NCBI RefSeq assembly: GCF_026625725.1
Contig: NZ_CP113060.1
Location: forward strand, 124,001 to 188,000
Direction of reading: 5' to 3'
Length of the DNA: 64,000 nt
Source of the DNA: Pseudomonas sp. SL4(2022)
GTDB taxonomy: Bacteria; Pseudomonadota; Gammaproteobacteria; Pseudomonadales; Pseudomonadaceae
Made by a program: the position numbers and the translations under genes. The notes under the pieces are model-generated. The model saw only the letters and a list, made by a program, of their open reading frames with translations. It had not been told where the DNA came from and made no database searches. How positions within the stretch are numbered: position 1 is the first letter of the stretch; each line of letters opens with the position of its first letter. Below, piece by piece: positions 29,196 through 38,253 of this stretch.

Positions 29196-29537
29196 TTAAG
29201 CCTGATTGATCGTGTTGTCCGGGTACCAGACGTCGATCAGCGGGCTAGCAGTGAAATCCACCAGCTCGTTACGGCCTTTAAGCCAGGCTTCAACGGCAGC
29301 GCGCTGCTCTTCGCTGACCGAGCCACGCTTGCCCAGGCACACCAGGCCGAAGTCGTCGCCGCCGACATAACCCAGGCCATTGGCGGTCATGGCGTCACGC
29401 AGAAAGTCTTCCAGGAAGGTATCGATGGCTGCATCAGCCAGGTCTTCCTTGAAATTCAGGTTCAGCTCAAAACCCAGCTCCTGGAATTCATCCACGCAGA
29501 GTTTTTTGCGCAGACGGCGGGAACGGTTAGTAGCCAT
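29196..29537 (-). CDS. yggL: YggL family 50S ribosome-binding protein
   Basis: This 113-residue DUF469 protein starts at ATG 29537 (MATNRSRRLRKKLCVDEFQ). It has the conserved ELGFELNL and the acidic FLEDFLRDAM. E. coli YggL binds the large ribosomal subunit. Eleven upstream codons are open but lack a ribosome site. It stands alone, convergent with the HD-GYP gene. Confidence 0.92.
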   Translation of the reverse strand: MATNRSRRLRKKLCVDEFQELGFELNLNFKEDLADAAIDTFLEDFLRDAMTANGLGYVGGDDFGLVCLGKRGSVSEEQRAAVEAWLKGRNELVDFTASPLIDVWYPDNTINQA

Positions 29538-29774
29538 GGAACAATCCTCAAAAGTGATATCGCGCGGCACTCTAGCAGTTTCGCGGCCTACGTGCCTGCT
29601 TCAAAAGACGGCAGGTAGCCGCCCCCTTCCGCAAATACCCCACCAAAGGCACCGGCAGACACGCCGCCAGCACTGGAATGGGGCATAATCACGCCCATCA
29701 TTCCAAGCCGCGACGAGCTCTCAATTCATGCCTCGCCCCATCGTTGTTGTCCCTCAGCTGGAGGGTTGCCGCCC

Positions 29775-31223
29775 ATGATCACATCCCTGCGTCGCCTGGC
29801 CATTGCCAGCCTGTTGCTGCCTATTTGCCTGCCGCTGGCCGCCGCGAATGGCGGCCTGTCGAACAAGGTTCAACAATCGCTGAAAGCCAACAAGATCAGC
29901 AGCCAGTCGCTGTCGGTGGTCACCGTGCCGCTCAACGGCCCCGGCAGCAGCACCTTTTTCAATGCCGACATCTCGGTCAACCCGGCCTCCACCATGAAGC
30001 TGGTCACCACCTACGCAGCACTTGAACTGCTCGGCCCGACCCACCAGTGGAAAACCGAATTCTTCACCGATGGCCAACTGAAGAATGGCGTGCTCAACGG
30101 CAATCTGTACCTCAAGGGCGGCGGCGACCCCAAGCTGAACATGGAAAAGCTCTGGCTGATGATGCGCGACCTGCGTGCCAACGGCGTGCTGCAAGTGACA
30201 GGCGACCTGGTGCTCGACCGCAGCCACTTCGTACAGCCGCAGCTGCCCAGCTTCAATGACGACGGCGGCGACGCCAACAAGCCGTTCCTGGTCGCCCCCG
30301 ACTCGCTGCTGGTCAACCTCAAGGCACTGCGCTTTATCGCCCGCACCGAAGGTGGCAAGGTGCATATCGCCGCCGAGCCGCCGATTGCCAATATCCGCAT
30401 CGACAACCGCGTCAAAGCCCTGCCGGCAGCCAAATGCCCGGGCTGGCCGGATGTGCGCTACAACCCGGTCACCGAATTCGACGGCACCACGGTCATCGTC
30501 ACCGGCAAGCTGGCCGAAGGCTGCAGCTCGCAGACCTACCTGTCGCTGCTGGATCACCCGAGCTACGCTGCCGGCGCCATCCGCGCCATCTGGCAGGAAC
30601 TGGGCGGCAGCATCATGGGCAAGGACCGACTCGCTCCAGTTCCAGAGAAAGCCCGCCTGCTGGCCCGCGCCTACTCCCCGGACCTGACCGAGATCATCCG
30701 CGACATCAACAAGTACAGTAACAACACCATGGCCCGGCAGCTGTTCCTCAGCCTCGGCGCAGAGTTTCGCACCTCCGCCGACCAGGACGACAGCAAGGCA
30801 GCACAACGGGTGATCCGCAGCTGGCTGGCACGTAAAGGCATCACCGCACCGCACCTGGTGATGGAGAACGGCTCCGGGCTGTCACGTGCCGAGCGGGTCA
30901 GCGCGCGGGAAATGGCGACCCTGCTGCAGGCCGCCTGGAAGAGTCCTTACTCCGCCGAATTCATGGCTTCACTGCCGTTGGTAGCCATGGACGGCACCAT
31001 GCGCAAACGCCTGCACCGTACGCCACTGGTAGGCGAGGCGCGGATCAAGACCGGTACGCTGAACAACGTGCGCGCCATCGCCGGCTTCAGCCGCGACAGC
31101 AACGGCAACAGCTGGGCCGTGGTGGCGATCCTCAACGATCCACGCCCTTGGGGTGCCTCGTCGATTCTCGATCAGGTGCTGATCGATTTGTACAAGCAGC
31201 CTAAGCTCAGCGCCCAACGCTAA
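29775..31223 (+). CDS. dacB: D-Ala-D-Ala carboxypeptidase/endopeptidase (PBP4)
   Basis: This periplasmic class C low-mass penicillin-binding protein trims and opens peptidoglycan cross-links. The 482 residues start at ATG 29775 (GGAGGG nine bases upstream) with a signal peptide ending near LPLAAANG. Catalytic motifs are SxxK in NPASTMKL, SxN in YSNNTMA and KTG in RIKTGTLNNV. The large insertion between the first two motifs is typical of PBP4. Confidence 0.94.
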   Translation: MITSLRRLAIASLLLPICLPLAAANGGLSNKVQQSLKANKISSQSLSVVTVPLNGPGSSTFFNADISVNPASTMKLVTTYAALELLGPTHQWKTEFFTDGQLKNGVLNGNLYLKGGGDPKLNMEKLWLMMRDLRANGVLQVTGDLVLDRSHFVQPQLPSFNDDGGDANKPFLVAPDSLLVNLKALRFIARTEGGKVHIAAEPPIANIRIDNRVKALPAAKCPGWPDVRYNPVTEFDGTTVIVTGKLAEGCSSQTYLSLLDHPSYAAGAIRAIWQELGGSIMGKDRLAPVPEKARLLARAYSPDLTEIIRDINKYSNNTMARQLFLSLGAEFRTSADQDDSKAAQRVIRSWLARKGITAPHLVMENGSGLSRAERVSAREMATLLQAAWKSPYSAEFMASLPLVAMDGTMRKRLHRTPLVGEARIKTGTLNNVRAIAGFSRDSNGNSWAVVAILNDPRPWGASSILDQVLIDLYKQPKLSAQR

Positions 31224-31254
31224 AACAGCGGCGGCTAAACAGCGGCAACGCCAG

Positions 31255-31284
31255 GCCGCGCCTACTCCCAAGGCGCGGCGTTTT
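31255..31284 (+). terminator. Terminator after dacB
   Basis: GCCGCGCC at 31255-31262 pairs with GGCGCGGC at 31272-31279 and is followed by GTTTTA. Confidence 0.75.
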
Positions 31285-31444
31285 ACTCCATTGCCCCACA
31301 CTGCTGCGCTGCACGTCACAACGCAGCGGTCAGACTGCTGCGCCCCTTCGATCAGGACGCTTGAAGGGGCGCGCGCATCCGGGCAAAGTGACGGCATGAC
31401 GCGGGGCCGGATCAGGCCTCAGATAATAATATTGAGGTCGGTGA

Positions 31445-34198
31445 ATGCCTCGGATTTGTCTGGCGGTGGTGCTGTTCTGGCTGTGCGGGCCGGCGTGGGC
31501 GCTGCTGCCTGCAACGCTGAACAACACCGACCTGCGTCTGTCACTCGGCCCGTCTATGGCCTACCTTGAAGACCCGCTGGGCGAACTGAACGTCGAACAG
31601 GTCGGAGCCCTGGCCGATGAGCGCTTTACACCCGCCTTGGGCGAACATGCCAACCTCGGCAAGAATGATTCTGTCTGGTGGTTCAAGGTCCGTCTGAACA
31701 ACAGCCTGACGCAAAATCTGGCCGGATACCTGGAGGTTAACTACCCCCTGCTCGACCATCTGCAGGTGTTTCTGGCCAGCGCCAATGGCCAGTGGCAGAT
31801 GCAGGAAAGCGGTGATCGCTATGCCTTCTCCCAGCGCCCGGTGCAGGTACGCAACTTCTGGTTTCCACTTGAGCTGACACCCGGTGAAAGCACCCTGCTG
31901 GTGCGGGTCGAGACCACCAGCACGATCTTTATGCCGCTGTTCTTCAGCACCTACCAGGCCAGCGCCGCCGCTCAGGAAACCCTCATGGGTTTCAATGGCG
32001 CGTTCTACGGCGTGCTGTTTGCGATGTTCTGCTACAACCTGTTCCTGTTTATCTCACTACGCGAATCCGCCTACCTCTGGTACCTGGCCTACAACCTCAA
32101 CGTCGGCCTGCTAGCCGCCTGTTTCGACGGCATGCTGTTCAAACTGCTGCCCGAGCATGTGGCGTTCCAGTCGGTGAGCATCTACATCCTGATGTACCTG
32201 CACTGCCTGACCGCCATTCAGTTCAGCCGCCACTTCCTGCATGCCCCGCAGTACTTTCCACGCCTGGATACCGGCCTGCGCCTGTTGATGCTGGCCTGCG
32301 CCGGCTGCCTGCTGTCGCTACCTCTGATTGGCTTCAACGCCTGGAATATCCTTGCCAGTGTCACCGTTTCGCTGGTCTCGCTGACCCTGCTGCTCACCGG
32401 CCTGTATATCTGGCGCCGGGGTGTACGTTACGGCTCTTACTACACCCTGGCCTGGGCCATCTTGCTGTTCGCCTTTATCCAGGCCACCACGGGTTCGCTG
32501 GGCGTGGAAGTCTTTGGGGTATTCGGCGCCACGGCCGTGAAAATCGGCGTGACCATCGAGCTGATTACCCTGTCCATCGGTCTGGCCGACCGCATCAACC
32601 TGCTCAAGGAAGAAGGCTTCCAGTCACGCCGCGCCGCCGAGCAGGCGGAAATCGAAAACCAGGCCAAGAGCCGCTTTCTGGCCAAGATGAGCCACGAAAT
32701 CCGCACGCCACTCAACGGCGTACTGGGCATGCTGCAGCTGCTCAAAGAAACCCCACTGGACCGCAGCCAGCGCTTCTACGTCGACACCATTTCCAGCTCC
32801 GGCAGCTCGCTAATGGCGGTGATCAACGACATCCTCGATTACGCGCGCATCGAGTCCGGCAAGCTCAGCCTGGAACATATCGAGTTCGATCTGGAAGAGC
32901 TGATTTCCGACACCCTCAGCCTGTTTACCGGGCAAGCTCTGGACAAACGCCTGCGCCTCTACGTCAGCCTGGAAAGCGGCGTACCGCGCCGCGCTATGGG
33001 CGATCCGACGCGGCTAAAGCAGGTGCTGATGAACCTGCTCAGCAACGCCCTGAAATTCACCGCCGAAGGTCACGTGGCGCTGAATGTCTGCCTGCGCAAT
33101 GACTCCCAGGGCAAACCGCATCTGGTGTTCGCCATCAGCGACAGCGGAATCGGCATCAGTGACCAGGCCCTGACCCAGCTGTTTGAATCTTTTGCCCAGG
33201 GCGACTCCAGCACGACCCGCCGTTACGGCGGCAGCGGCCTGGGCCTGGCGATCAGCAAGGAGCTGGTGGAAATGATGGGCGGCCGTATTGAAGTGCAAAG
33301 CACGCCGGGCCAAGGCACGCGCTTCGCCTTCGATATTCCGCAGGAGGATGAACCGCTGTCCGTCGACCCGCTGCACGAGCTGCTCAAGGGCCGTACCGCG
33401 CTGCTCACCTCACTCGATGGCCTGGGCCTGGATGCCTTGAGCCGCCTGCTGGGGCGCTGGGGCATGCACACCGAACGCTGTCAGAACCCGGAGACCCTGC
33501 ACGGCTACCTGGAAGACTTCGCCGCACCGCCGCTGCTGGTACTGATGGCGCCCTGGCCGGGCAGCATTCAGCACTGGCTGGATTCGCTGCGCCCGCTGCT
33601 GCAACCCGGGCAACGGGTACTGCTACTCTGCGCACCGGAACAATGCCAACAGCTGCCCAACGCCGCCGGCCTGCGCCTGCTCGGCCTGCCCCAGCCGCTG
33701 GCGATCAACGCCCTGCGCAGCGCCCTACTCGAACTGTACGAAGAACCGCGTATCGTGGAAATCAAAACACAACCCAACACTCATACCAATATAGGCAGCA
33801 CGCCCTGCATCCTGGTGGCGGAAGACAACCCGGTGAATCAGCTGGTCGTACAAGGCTTTCTGAAAAAACGCGGCTACAACGTGCGCCTGGTAACCAACGG
33901 CCTGGCCGCCCTCAACGAATACCAGCGCGACCCGAGCGCTACGCAACTGATCCTGATGGACTGCGAAATGCCGGAGATGGATGGCTTCGAAGCCACCCGG
34001 CAGATCCGCCGCCTTGAACGCCTGCACAACCTGCCGGCCGTGCCGATCATCGCCCTGACCGCACACATCCTCGATGAGCACCGCCAGCACGGGGTCGAGT
34101 CTGGAATGAATGATTTCATCGGCAAGCCCCTGGACAGTGCCAAGCTGTACAGCACCCTGGAAATCTACCTGCGACCAGCAGAACCGTCCGCCCAGTAA
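31445..34198 (+). CDS. 7TM-DISM hybrid sensor histidine kinase/response regulator
   Basis: This 917-residue membrane hybrid kinase begins with a signal peptide, then a periplasmic 7TMR-DISMED2-type domain (about residues 25-170) and seven membrane helices (about 180-385). The HisKA domain has the phospho-acceptor His in [13 protein letters not shown] (about 417), and the ATPase domain has [20 protein letters not shown] and [10 protein letters not shown] degenerate receiver-like stretch (about 640-765) precedes a canonical C-terminal receiver with Asp in [13 protein letters not shown]. The layout recalls RetS-type kinases, but orthology is not claimed. Confidence 0.9.
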   Translation: MPRICLAVVLFWLCGPAWALLPATLNNTDLRLSLGPSMAYLEDPLGELNVEQVGALADERFTPALGEHANLGKNDSVWWFKVRLNNSLTQNLAGYLEVNYPLLDHLQVFLASANGQWQMQESGDRYAFSQRPVQVRNFWFPLELTPGESTLLVRVETTSTIFMPLFFSTYQASAAAQETLMGFNGAFYGVLFAMFCYNLFLFISLRESAYLWYLAYNLNVGLLAACFDGMLFKLLPEHVAFQSVSIYILMYLHCLTAIQFSRHFLHAPQYFPRLDTGLRLLMLACAGCLLSLPLIGFNAWNILASVTVSLVSLTLLLTGLYIWRRGVRYGSYYTLAWAILLFAFIQATTGSLGVEVFGVFGATAVKIGVTIELITLSIGLADRINLLKEEGFQSRRAAEQAEIENQAKSRFLAKMSHEIRTPLNGVLGMLQLLKETPLDRSQRFYVDTISSSGSSLMAVINDILDYARIESGKLSLEHIEFDLEELISDTLSLFTGQALDKRLRLYVSLESGVPRRAMGDPTRLKQVLMNLLSNALKFTAEGHVALNVCLRNDSQGKPHLVFAISDSGIGISDQALTQLFESFAQGDSSTTRRYGGSGLGLAISKELVEMMGGRIEVQSTPGQGTRFAFDIPQEDEPLSVDPLHELLKGRTALLTSLDGLGLDALSRLLGRWGMHTERCQNPETLHGYLEDFAAPPLLVLMAPWPGSIQHWLDSLRPLLQPGQRVLLLCAPEQCQQLPNAAGLRLLGLPQPLAINALRSALLELYEEPRIVEIKTQPNTHTNIGSTPCILVAEDNPVNQLVVQGFLKKRGYNVRLVTNGLAALNEYQRDPSATQLILMDCEMPEMDGFEATRQIRRLERLHNLPAVPIIALTAHILDEHRQHGVESGMNDFIGKPLDSAKLYSTLEIYLRPAEPSAQ

Positions 34199-34267
34199 CA
34201 GCACGGCAGCCATGGCCAGGCAGCGCCATGCGCGTTAGCATCCGGGCTGCGCTCTGGAGGCAATACT

Positions 34268-34507
34268 GTGCTGATCCCCTATCACCTGCTCGAAGCTGAC
34301 ACCCTGACCCGCCTGATCGAAGACTTCGTCACCCGTGACGGCACCGATAACGGCGATGAAACCCCGCTGGAGACGCGGATCGAACGGGTACGCCACGCCC
34401 TGAGCAAAGGCCAGGCGGTGATTGTGTTTGATGCGGAGAGCCAGCAGTGCCAGCTGGCGCTGAAGCGCGATGTGCCGAAAGAGTGGCTGAATGCGCTTGA
34501 GGAATAA
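34268..34507 (+). CDS. YheU family protein (UPF0270)
   Basis: This 79-residue protein starts at GTG 34268 with GGAGG eight bases upstream. The family motif runs IPYHLLEADTLTRLIEDFV near the N-terminus, and ETRIERVRHALSKGQAVIVFD follows (residues 39-59). Its function is unknown. It stands alone behind the hybrid kinase. Confidence 0.9.
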   Translation: MLIPYHLLEADTLTRLIEDFVTRDGTDNGDETPLETRIERVRHALSKGQAVIVFDAESQQCQLALKRDVPKEWLNALEE

Positions 34508-34534
34508 ACACCGTAAAGGCAACCTCATCCTCAT

Positions 34535-34614
34535 AGGTTGGTGCTGAGCACAGCGAAGCCCAACAAAGCGGCATGCTCGTTGGGCTTCGTCGCTGCGCGC
34601 CTCAACCCAACCTA
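34535..34614. repeat. Long imperfect palindrome (TAGGTTGG...CCAACCTA)
   Basis: Outer arms TAGGTTGG and CCAACCTA enclose a perfect 10-bp inner stem GAAGCCCAAC / GTTGGGCTTC. The type recalls small dispersed palindromic elements in Pseudomonas intergenic regions. Its right end touches the stop of the next minus-strand gene, much as the element at 14226-14288 touches moeA. Confidence 0.7.
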
Positions 34615-35040
34615 GCCGCGCAGCCCCCCCTCGCGCTCCCACGCACAACGCACACGCAGCTCGCCCTCCTGCGGACTGTGAAAGCCACTATCCGACTCCC
34701 AGCGAAAGGTGTGCGTACCGTTCAGCTCGGTTTCCAGATGCACCACCGCGCTGGCCCAGTACAGACGTTTGAGCAACGCCTCGAATTGCTTGATCCACAG
34801 GCCCCACTCGTACTCCACCGTACGATAGCTGGCACCGAAGTGGATCACCTGGGTCTGGTACAGGCCATCGCCCGGCTGCTCGCAACAGGCAAACATCTCC
34901 CGACCGAGAAAGCTCCAAGCATCGCCCGTCGGCAGTTCATCAAGCACTTGCCGATTGATTTCACGACGCAGACGGCTTTCCGCCGGACTGTCCGACGGCC
35001 AGTCACGGATGCAACCATAAACGATGGATTCGGACTCCAC
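34612..35040 (-). CDS. Conserved hypothetical protein
   Basis: This soluble protein of about 142 residues starts at GTG 35040 (GGAG seven bases upstream; VESESIVYG). It is rich in Trp, Glu and aromatic residues (VEYEWGLWIKQFEALLKRLYW) and has no signal peptide or known catalytic motif. I do not recognise a domain. It ends in a G-run that joins the neighbouring palindromic element. Confidence 0.7.
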   Translation of the reverse strand: MESESIVYGCIRDWPSDSPAESRLRREINRQVLDELPTGDAWSFLGREMFACCEQPGDGLYQTQVIHFGASYRTVEYEWGLWIKQFEALLKRLYWASAVVHLETELNGTHTFRWESDSGFHSPQEGELRVRCAWEREGGLRG

Positions 35041-35138
35041 GCAGGCACTCCAGCAAATCAAGGCTGCCTTCTATCACAGCCTCCAAGGCCAAGGAAGGAA
35101 CTGCTGCCAAATAAGCGCTATGAGGATTTAACTGCCTA

Positions 35139-36305
35139 TCAGGCAGGGTGGCGTAATGGGCCACGGCGCATCAGCCAGGCCAACAGCGTCATCAGCAACG
35201 CCAACGCCGTGAGAACCATGAATGGCAGCTGATAACTGCCCGCCAGATCACGCGCCAGACCGGTCAGCACTGGGGTCAGGCACGCCAGGCTGTAGCCCAT
35301 GCACAGCATCATCGCCGTCCAGCGACTAACCGCCAGCGGCGAGCCTGCTTCATACAATGGCAACACCAGCGACAAGGCAAACGAGCCACCGAGGCCAAAG
35401 CCAATGGTGACCGCCCAGAGCTCAGGCAGCAGGGTCGGCTGGAACGTGATCATCATCAGGCTGATCGAGGTCAGCAAGCCACAGCCCATAAGCAGCACAT
35501 AGCGATTATGCAATCGCTGCGCCAGCCAAGGCAGTAGGAATGAACTGGGCAAGCCCATCAACATCGACACGCTGAACAAGCTGTTACTGTGCAGTAAACT
35601 CAGCCCGGCCTCGTGATAGCGCGCCACCGCCCAGGTAGCCAAGGCATAGAACAGCCCAGCCTGAATGGCAAAAAATGCACTGATCAGCCAAGCCCGCGGG
35701 TTGCGCCAAGGCAAGCCCGCGCCTGCAGCATCCGCCTCACACTCAGCTCGATTGGGCAAGCACAGCCAGAGCAGCCCCCCCACCAACGCCGGCAGGGCCC
35801 ATACGGCCAGACCATGAGTCCAGTCATCATCCAGCCACTGGGTAGCCGGCACTGTCAGCACTGCGCCACCGGCTCCGCCAATTGCCATGCTCAGCGAATA
35901 CCAGCCCACAACGCTGCCCATGCGTCCCGCGAAATGGCGCTTGATAAACCCAGAGAGCAAGGGCCCGGCAACCGCGATGGCTGCCCCCAGCAGCACCGCA
36001 CTGCCAATCAAGATGCTGCTGGCATGTCCAAACAGACGAACCAGCAACGCAACGGCAATCAAGGCCATGCACAGGGCGATAGTCCGTTCAAGCCCCAGAC
36101 GCAGAGCCAAGCGCGGCGCAAACGGTGCGAGTAACCCCATGCACAGTACCGGCAAAGCGGTGGTCAGACTGATCAAACCGCGGCTCAAGGCTAATTCTTC
36201 AGCAATCCGCTCGATCAGCGGTGCCAGGGAGGTGATACCAGGGCGCAGATTGATTGCAGCCAGAACAAGGGCCAGCAACAGCAAGGCCCGCGGGAAAGGT
36301 TTCAC
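35139..36305 (-). CDS. MFS transporter, CynX/NimT family
   Basis: This inner-membrane transporter of about 388 residues has 12 hydrophobic helices and the CynX-type N-terminus LALVLAAINLRPGITSLAPL. Characterised relatives move cyanate or 2-nitroimidazole; the substrate here is unknown. GTG 36305 is my preferred start; the frame is open 14 codons further to a TTG. A 9-bp palindrome lies just upstream. Confidence 0.85.
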   Translation of the reverse strand: MKPFPRALLLLALVLAAINLRPGITSLAPLIERIAEELALSRGLISLTTALPVLCMGLLAPFAPRLALRLGLERTIALCMALIAVALLVRLFGHASSILIGSAVLLGAAIAVAGPLLSGFIKRHFAGRMGSVVGWYSLSMAIGGAGGAVLTVPATQWLDDDWTHGLAVWALPALVGGLLWLCLPNRAECEADAAGAGLPWRNPRAWLISAFFAIQAGLFYALATWAVARYHEAGLSLLHSNSLFSVSMLMGLPSSFLLPWLAQRLHNRYVLLMGCGLLTSISLMMITFQPTLLPELWAVTIGFGLGGSFALSLVLPLYEAGSPLAVSRWTAMMLCMGYSLACLTPVLTGLARDLAGSYQLPFMVLTALALLMTLLAWLMRRGPLRHPA

Positions 36306-36323
36306 AGAAATACCATCAGTTTC

Positions 36324-36345
36324 GCGGCCATGCCGACATGGCCGC
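36324..36345. promoter_or_regulatory. Perfect inverted repeat upstream of the MFS gene
   Basis: GCGGCCATG at 36324-36332 and CATGGCCGC at 36337-36345 form perfect arms with a 4-base spacer. It could be an operator, or a hairpin ending the SDR transcript; no T-run follows it. Confidence 0.4.
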
Positions 36346-36431
36346 AAACCCTAACGCCCGAGCCAGGCCCAGGCAAGTCCGCCGACCGATTAAGCTGATC
36401 GTGCGATCAACAAAATCGATCGTAGGCCCCA

Positions 36432-37238
36432 TCACCTGTTGCGCGGGGCACGCATCTTGTCAGCCATGGCAGTCATTTCGTTGTACAGCAGCTGTGGGTT
36501 TTTCTGCTTCACGGCCCAGGCCATTCGGCCCTGTTCATGAGGCAGAATCATGAATTCACCTTTGCCGACTTCCTGGTAAATGTAATCTGCAATATCCGCA
36601 GCACTGATCGGCGAGCTTTCCAGCAATTTGCCAACCTGGGCCTTCATCGCCGGGGTCGGACCGCGGAAAGAGTCCAGCAGGTTGGTCTGGAAGAACGATG
36701 GACACACGACATGCACGCTGATTTCATGCAGTTTCAATTCAATCAACAGACTTTCCGACAACGCTACGACACCAGCCTTGGCCACGTTGTAGTTACTCAT
36801 CGCCGGCCCCTGCATCAGGGCCGCCATGGAGGCAATATTGACGATTTTGCCTTTGCTTTTTTCCAGCAGTGGCAGGAAGGCCTTGCAGCCCTTGACCACG
36901 CCCATCAGGTTGATCGCGATCTGCCAATCCCAATCTTCCAGTGACAGCTCACTGAAGAACCCACCAGAAGCCACACCGGCGTTGTTGACGATCACATCAA
37001 TGCCACCCAACTTCTCTTCACAGGCCTGGGCAAACGCCGTCAGCTGGCTGTAATCACGCACATCGCAGCGCTGGGTAAAACCATCACCGCCCGCCTCACG
37101 CACCAGTTGCAGTGTCTCCGCAAGGCCTGGTTCATTGACATCCGAGAGCGCCAACTGCCAGCCCTCTCGCGCCCAGCGCAACGCAATTTCACGCCCTAAA
37201 CCTGAACCTGCGCCAGTGATCATCATGCGATTTTGCAT
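36432..37238 (-). CDS. SDR family oxidoreductase
   Basis: This 268-residue short-chain dehydrogenase has cofactor motif TGAGSGLGREI, NNAGVASGG, catalytic Ser in NIASMAA and YxxxK as YNVAK. The length and the C-terminal extension (FMILPHEQGRMAW) fit a classical cytoplasmic SDR acting on a lipid or alcohol substrate, which I cannot name. It is transcribed in the same direction as the MFS gene, with about 126 bases between them. Confidence 0.9.
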   Translation of the reverse strand: MQNRMMITGAGSGLGREIALRWAREGWQLALSDVNEPGLAETLQLVREAGGDGFTQRCDVRDYSQLTAFAQACEEKLGGIDVIVNNAGVASGGFFSELSLEDWDWQIAINLMGVVKGCKAFLPLLEKSKGKIVNIASMAALMQGPAMSNYNVAKAGVVALSESLLIELKLHEISVHVVCPSFFQTNLLDSFRGPTPAMKAQVGKLLESSPISAADIADYIYQEVGKGEFMILPHEQGRMAWAVKQKNPQLLYNEMTAMADKMRAPRNR

Positions 37239-37343
37239 AGGAAAGCTGCCTTCTGATGCCGTGGTTGATAAGGCCAGTGTAGCCGGGGATATTATCTAGC
37301 CTGTACACCATCATTCATCTGAATAAGCCAGCCTAAGCCCCAC

Positions 37344-37715
37344 TCACGACCGCCGCCAACGCTGCCAAAGCAACACCCCATAAATCAGGCCATTGAGCAG
37401 CAGTACGATCAGCCCTAACAGCACCTGAATCTGCGGCGTCAAACCCGCTGGATAGATAATCGGCAACACGTAGTGTTCGACAAAACTATCGCGATACCCC
37501 GCCTGCCCGGCAGTAAGCCGCAAACGCTGCTCCAGCGGCGTGAGCGGACAGGGCCAGTGCATCAACTCAACCAGCACACCCCACACAGCCGCAGGTACAT
37601 GCAAGCAGACCAAGCCGCGCCATCGCCACACCAACAGGCCGCCCAGCAATGCAAACAGAATAAACAGCAGATGAAATACCAGCACCGCATCGGCCGCGAC
37701 TGCAGACCACACCAT
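37344..37715 (-). CDS. DUF2784 family membrane protein
   Basis: This 123-residue protein has three to four membrane helices (DAVLVFHLLFILFALLGG, then LHVPAAVWGVLVELMHWPCPLTPLE, quoted from residues 9-60, and a C-terminal helix). The HWPCPLTPLE segment is typical of DUF2784. The function is unknown. Confidence 0.85.
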   Translation of the reverse strand: MVWSAVAADAVLVFHLLFILFALLGGLLVWRWRGLVCLHVPAAVWGVLVELMHWPCPLTPLEQRLRLTAGQAGYRDSFVEHYVLPIIYPAGLTPQIQVLLGLIVLLLNGLIYGVLLWQRWRRS

Positions 37716-37759
37716 AAGCGCCTCGCTGTTAGCTCCTTGCAGTTGATGCAGAAAACAAA

Positions 37760-37786
37760 AAGGCCGGTTGATAACCGGCCTTATTC
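37760..37786. terminator. Terminator after comEA
   Basis: AAGGCCGGTT / AACCGGCCTT with a 3-base loop is flanked by AAAA on the left (U-run on the minus strand). It ends the comEA transcript just downstream of its stop. Confidence 0.85.
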
Positions 37787-37805
37787 AACACAACAACTCA
37801 ATGCG

Positions 37806-38132
37806 TCAGTTGATACTCAACTTGTCGCGATTTTTCTCCAGCGTCGCCTCACCAATGCCCTTGACCTCCAGCAATTCATCCACCGACGCAAAGTCGCCGT
37901 GCTCATCACGATAAGCAACAATCGCCTGCGCCTTGACCTCACCAATACCTATCAGCTCGCGCTGCAAAGTGACGGCATCAGCGGTGTTGAGATTGACCTT
38001 GTTGGTAACAGCGACTTCAGCTGACTGGGCAGTGGTTTCTGCGGATGGCGCAACTTCAGCGGCACTAACAGTCAGCGAAAGCGAGGTAATAACAGCGAAC
38101 AGAAGGGCGTTAAACGTTGATTTCAGCATCAT
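37806..38132 (-). CDS. ComEA family helix-hairpin-helix protein
   Basis: This small exported DNA-binding protein of about 108 residues has a signal peptide (MMLKSTFNALLFAVITSLSL) ending at VSAAE, then two helix-hairpin-helix motifs: VNLNTADAVTLQ-ELIGIGEVKA and VDELLEVKGIGEATL. ComEA proteins bind incoming DNA during natural transformation. The start is one of two adjacent ATGs behind AAGGA. It follows wbpM, an arrangement also known in P. aeruginosa. Confidence 0.9.
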   Translation of the reverse strand: MMLKSTFNALLFAVITSLSLTVSAAEVAPSAETTAQSAEVAVTNKVNLNTADAVTLQRELIGIGEVKAQAIVAYRDEHGDFASVDELLEVKGIGEATLEKNRDKLSIN

Positions 38133-38253
38133 TCGTATCCTTACGTTGGTTTTTATCGAGGCATGGGACATCCATCTCCACACCTAACTCAAACCTAGAC
38201 GCTGCAGCAGCACTGTCAAACAACCAGTAGCAAATTTCAGCGGATAAACCCTG

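Noticed and set aside
29754..30854. Minus-strand open frame of 366 codons
   Set aside because: It is antisense to dacB, which has all three penicillin-binding motifs.
34624..35781. G7 tracts at 34624-34630 and 35775-35781 as further contingency loci
   Set aside because: Runs of seven occur by chance in GC-rich DNA, both genes are in frame, and one tract is at the edge of a palindromic element. Neither gene is a surface-antigen gene.
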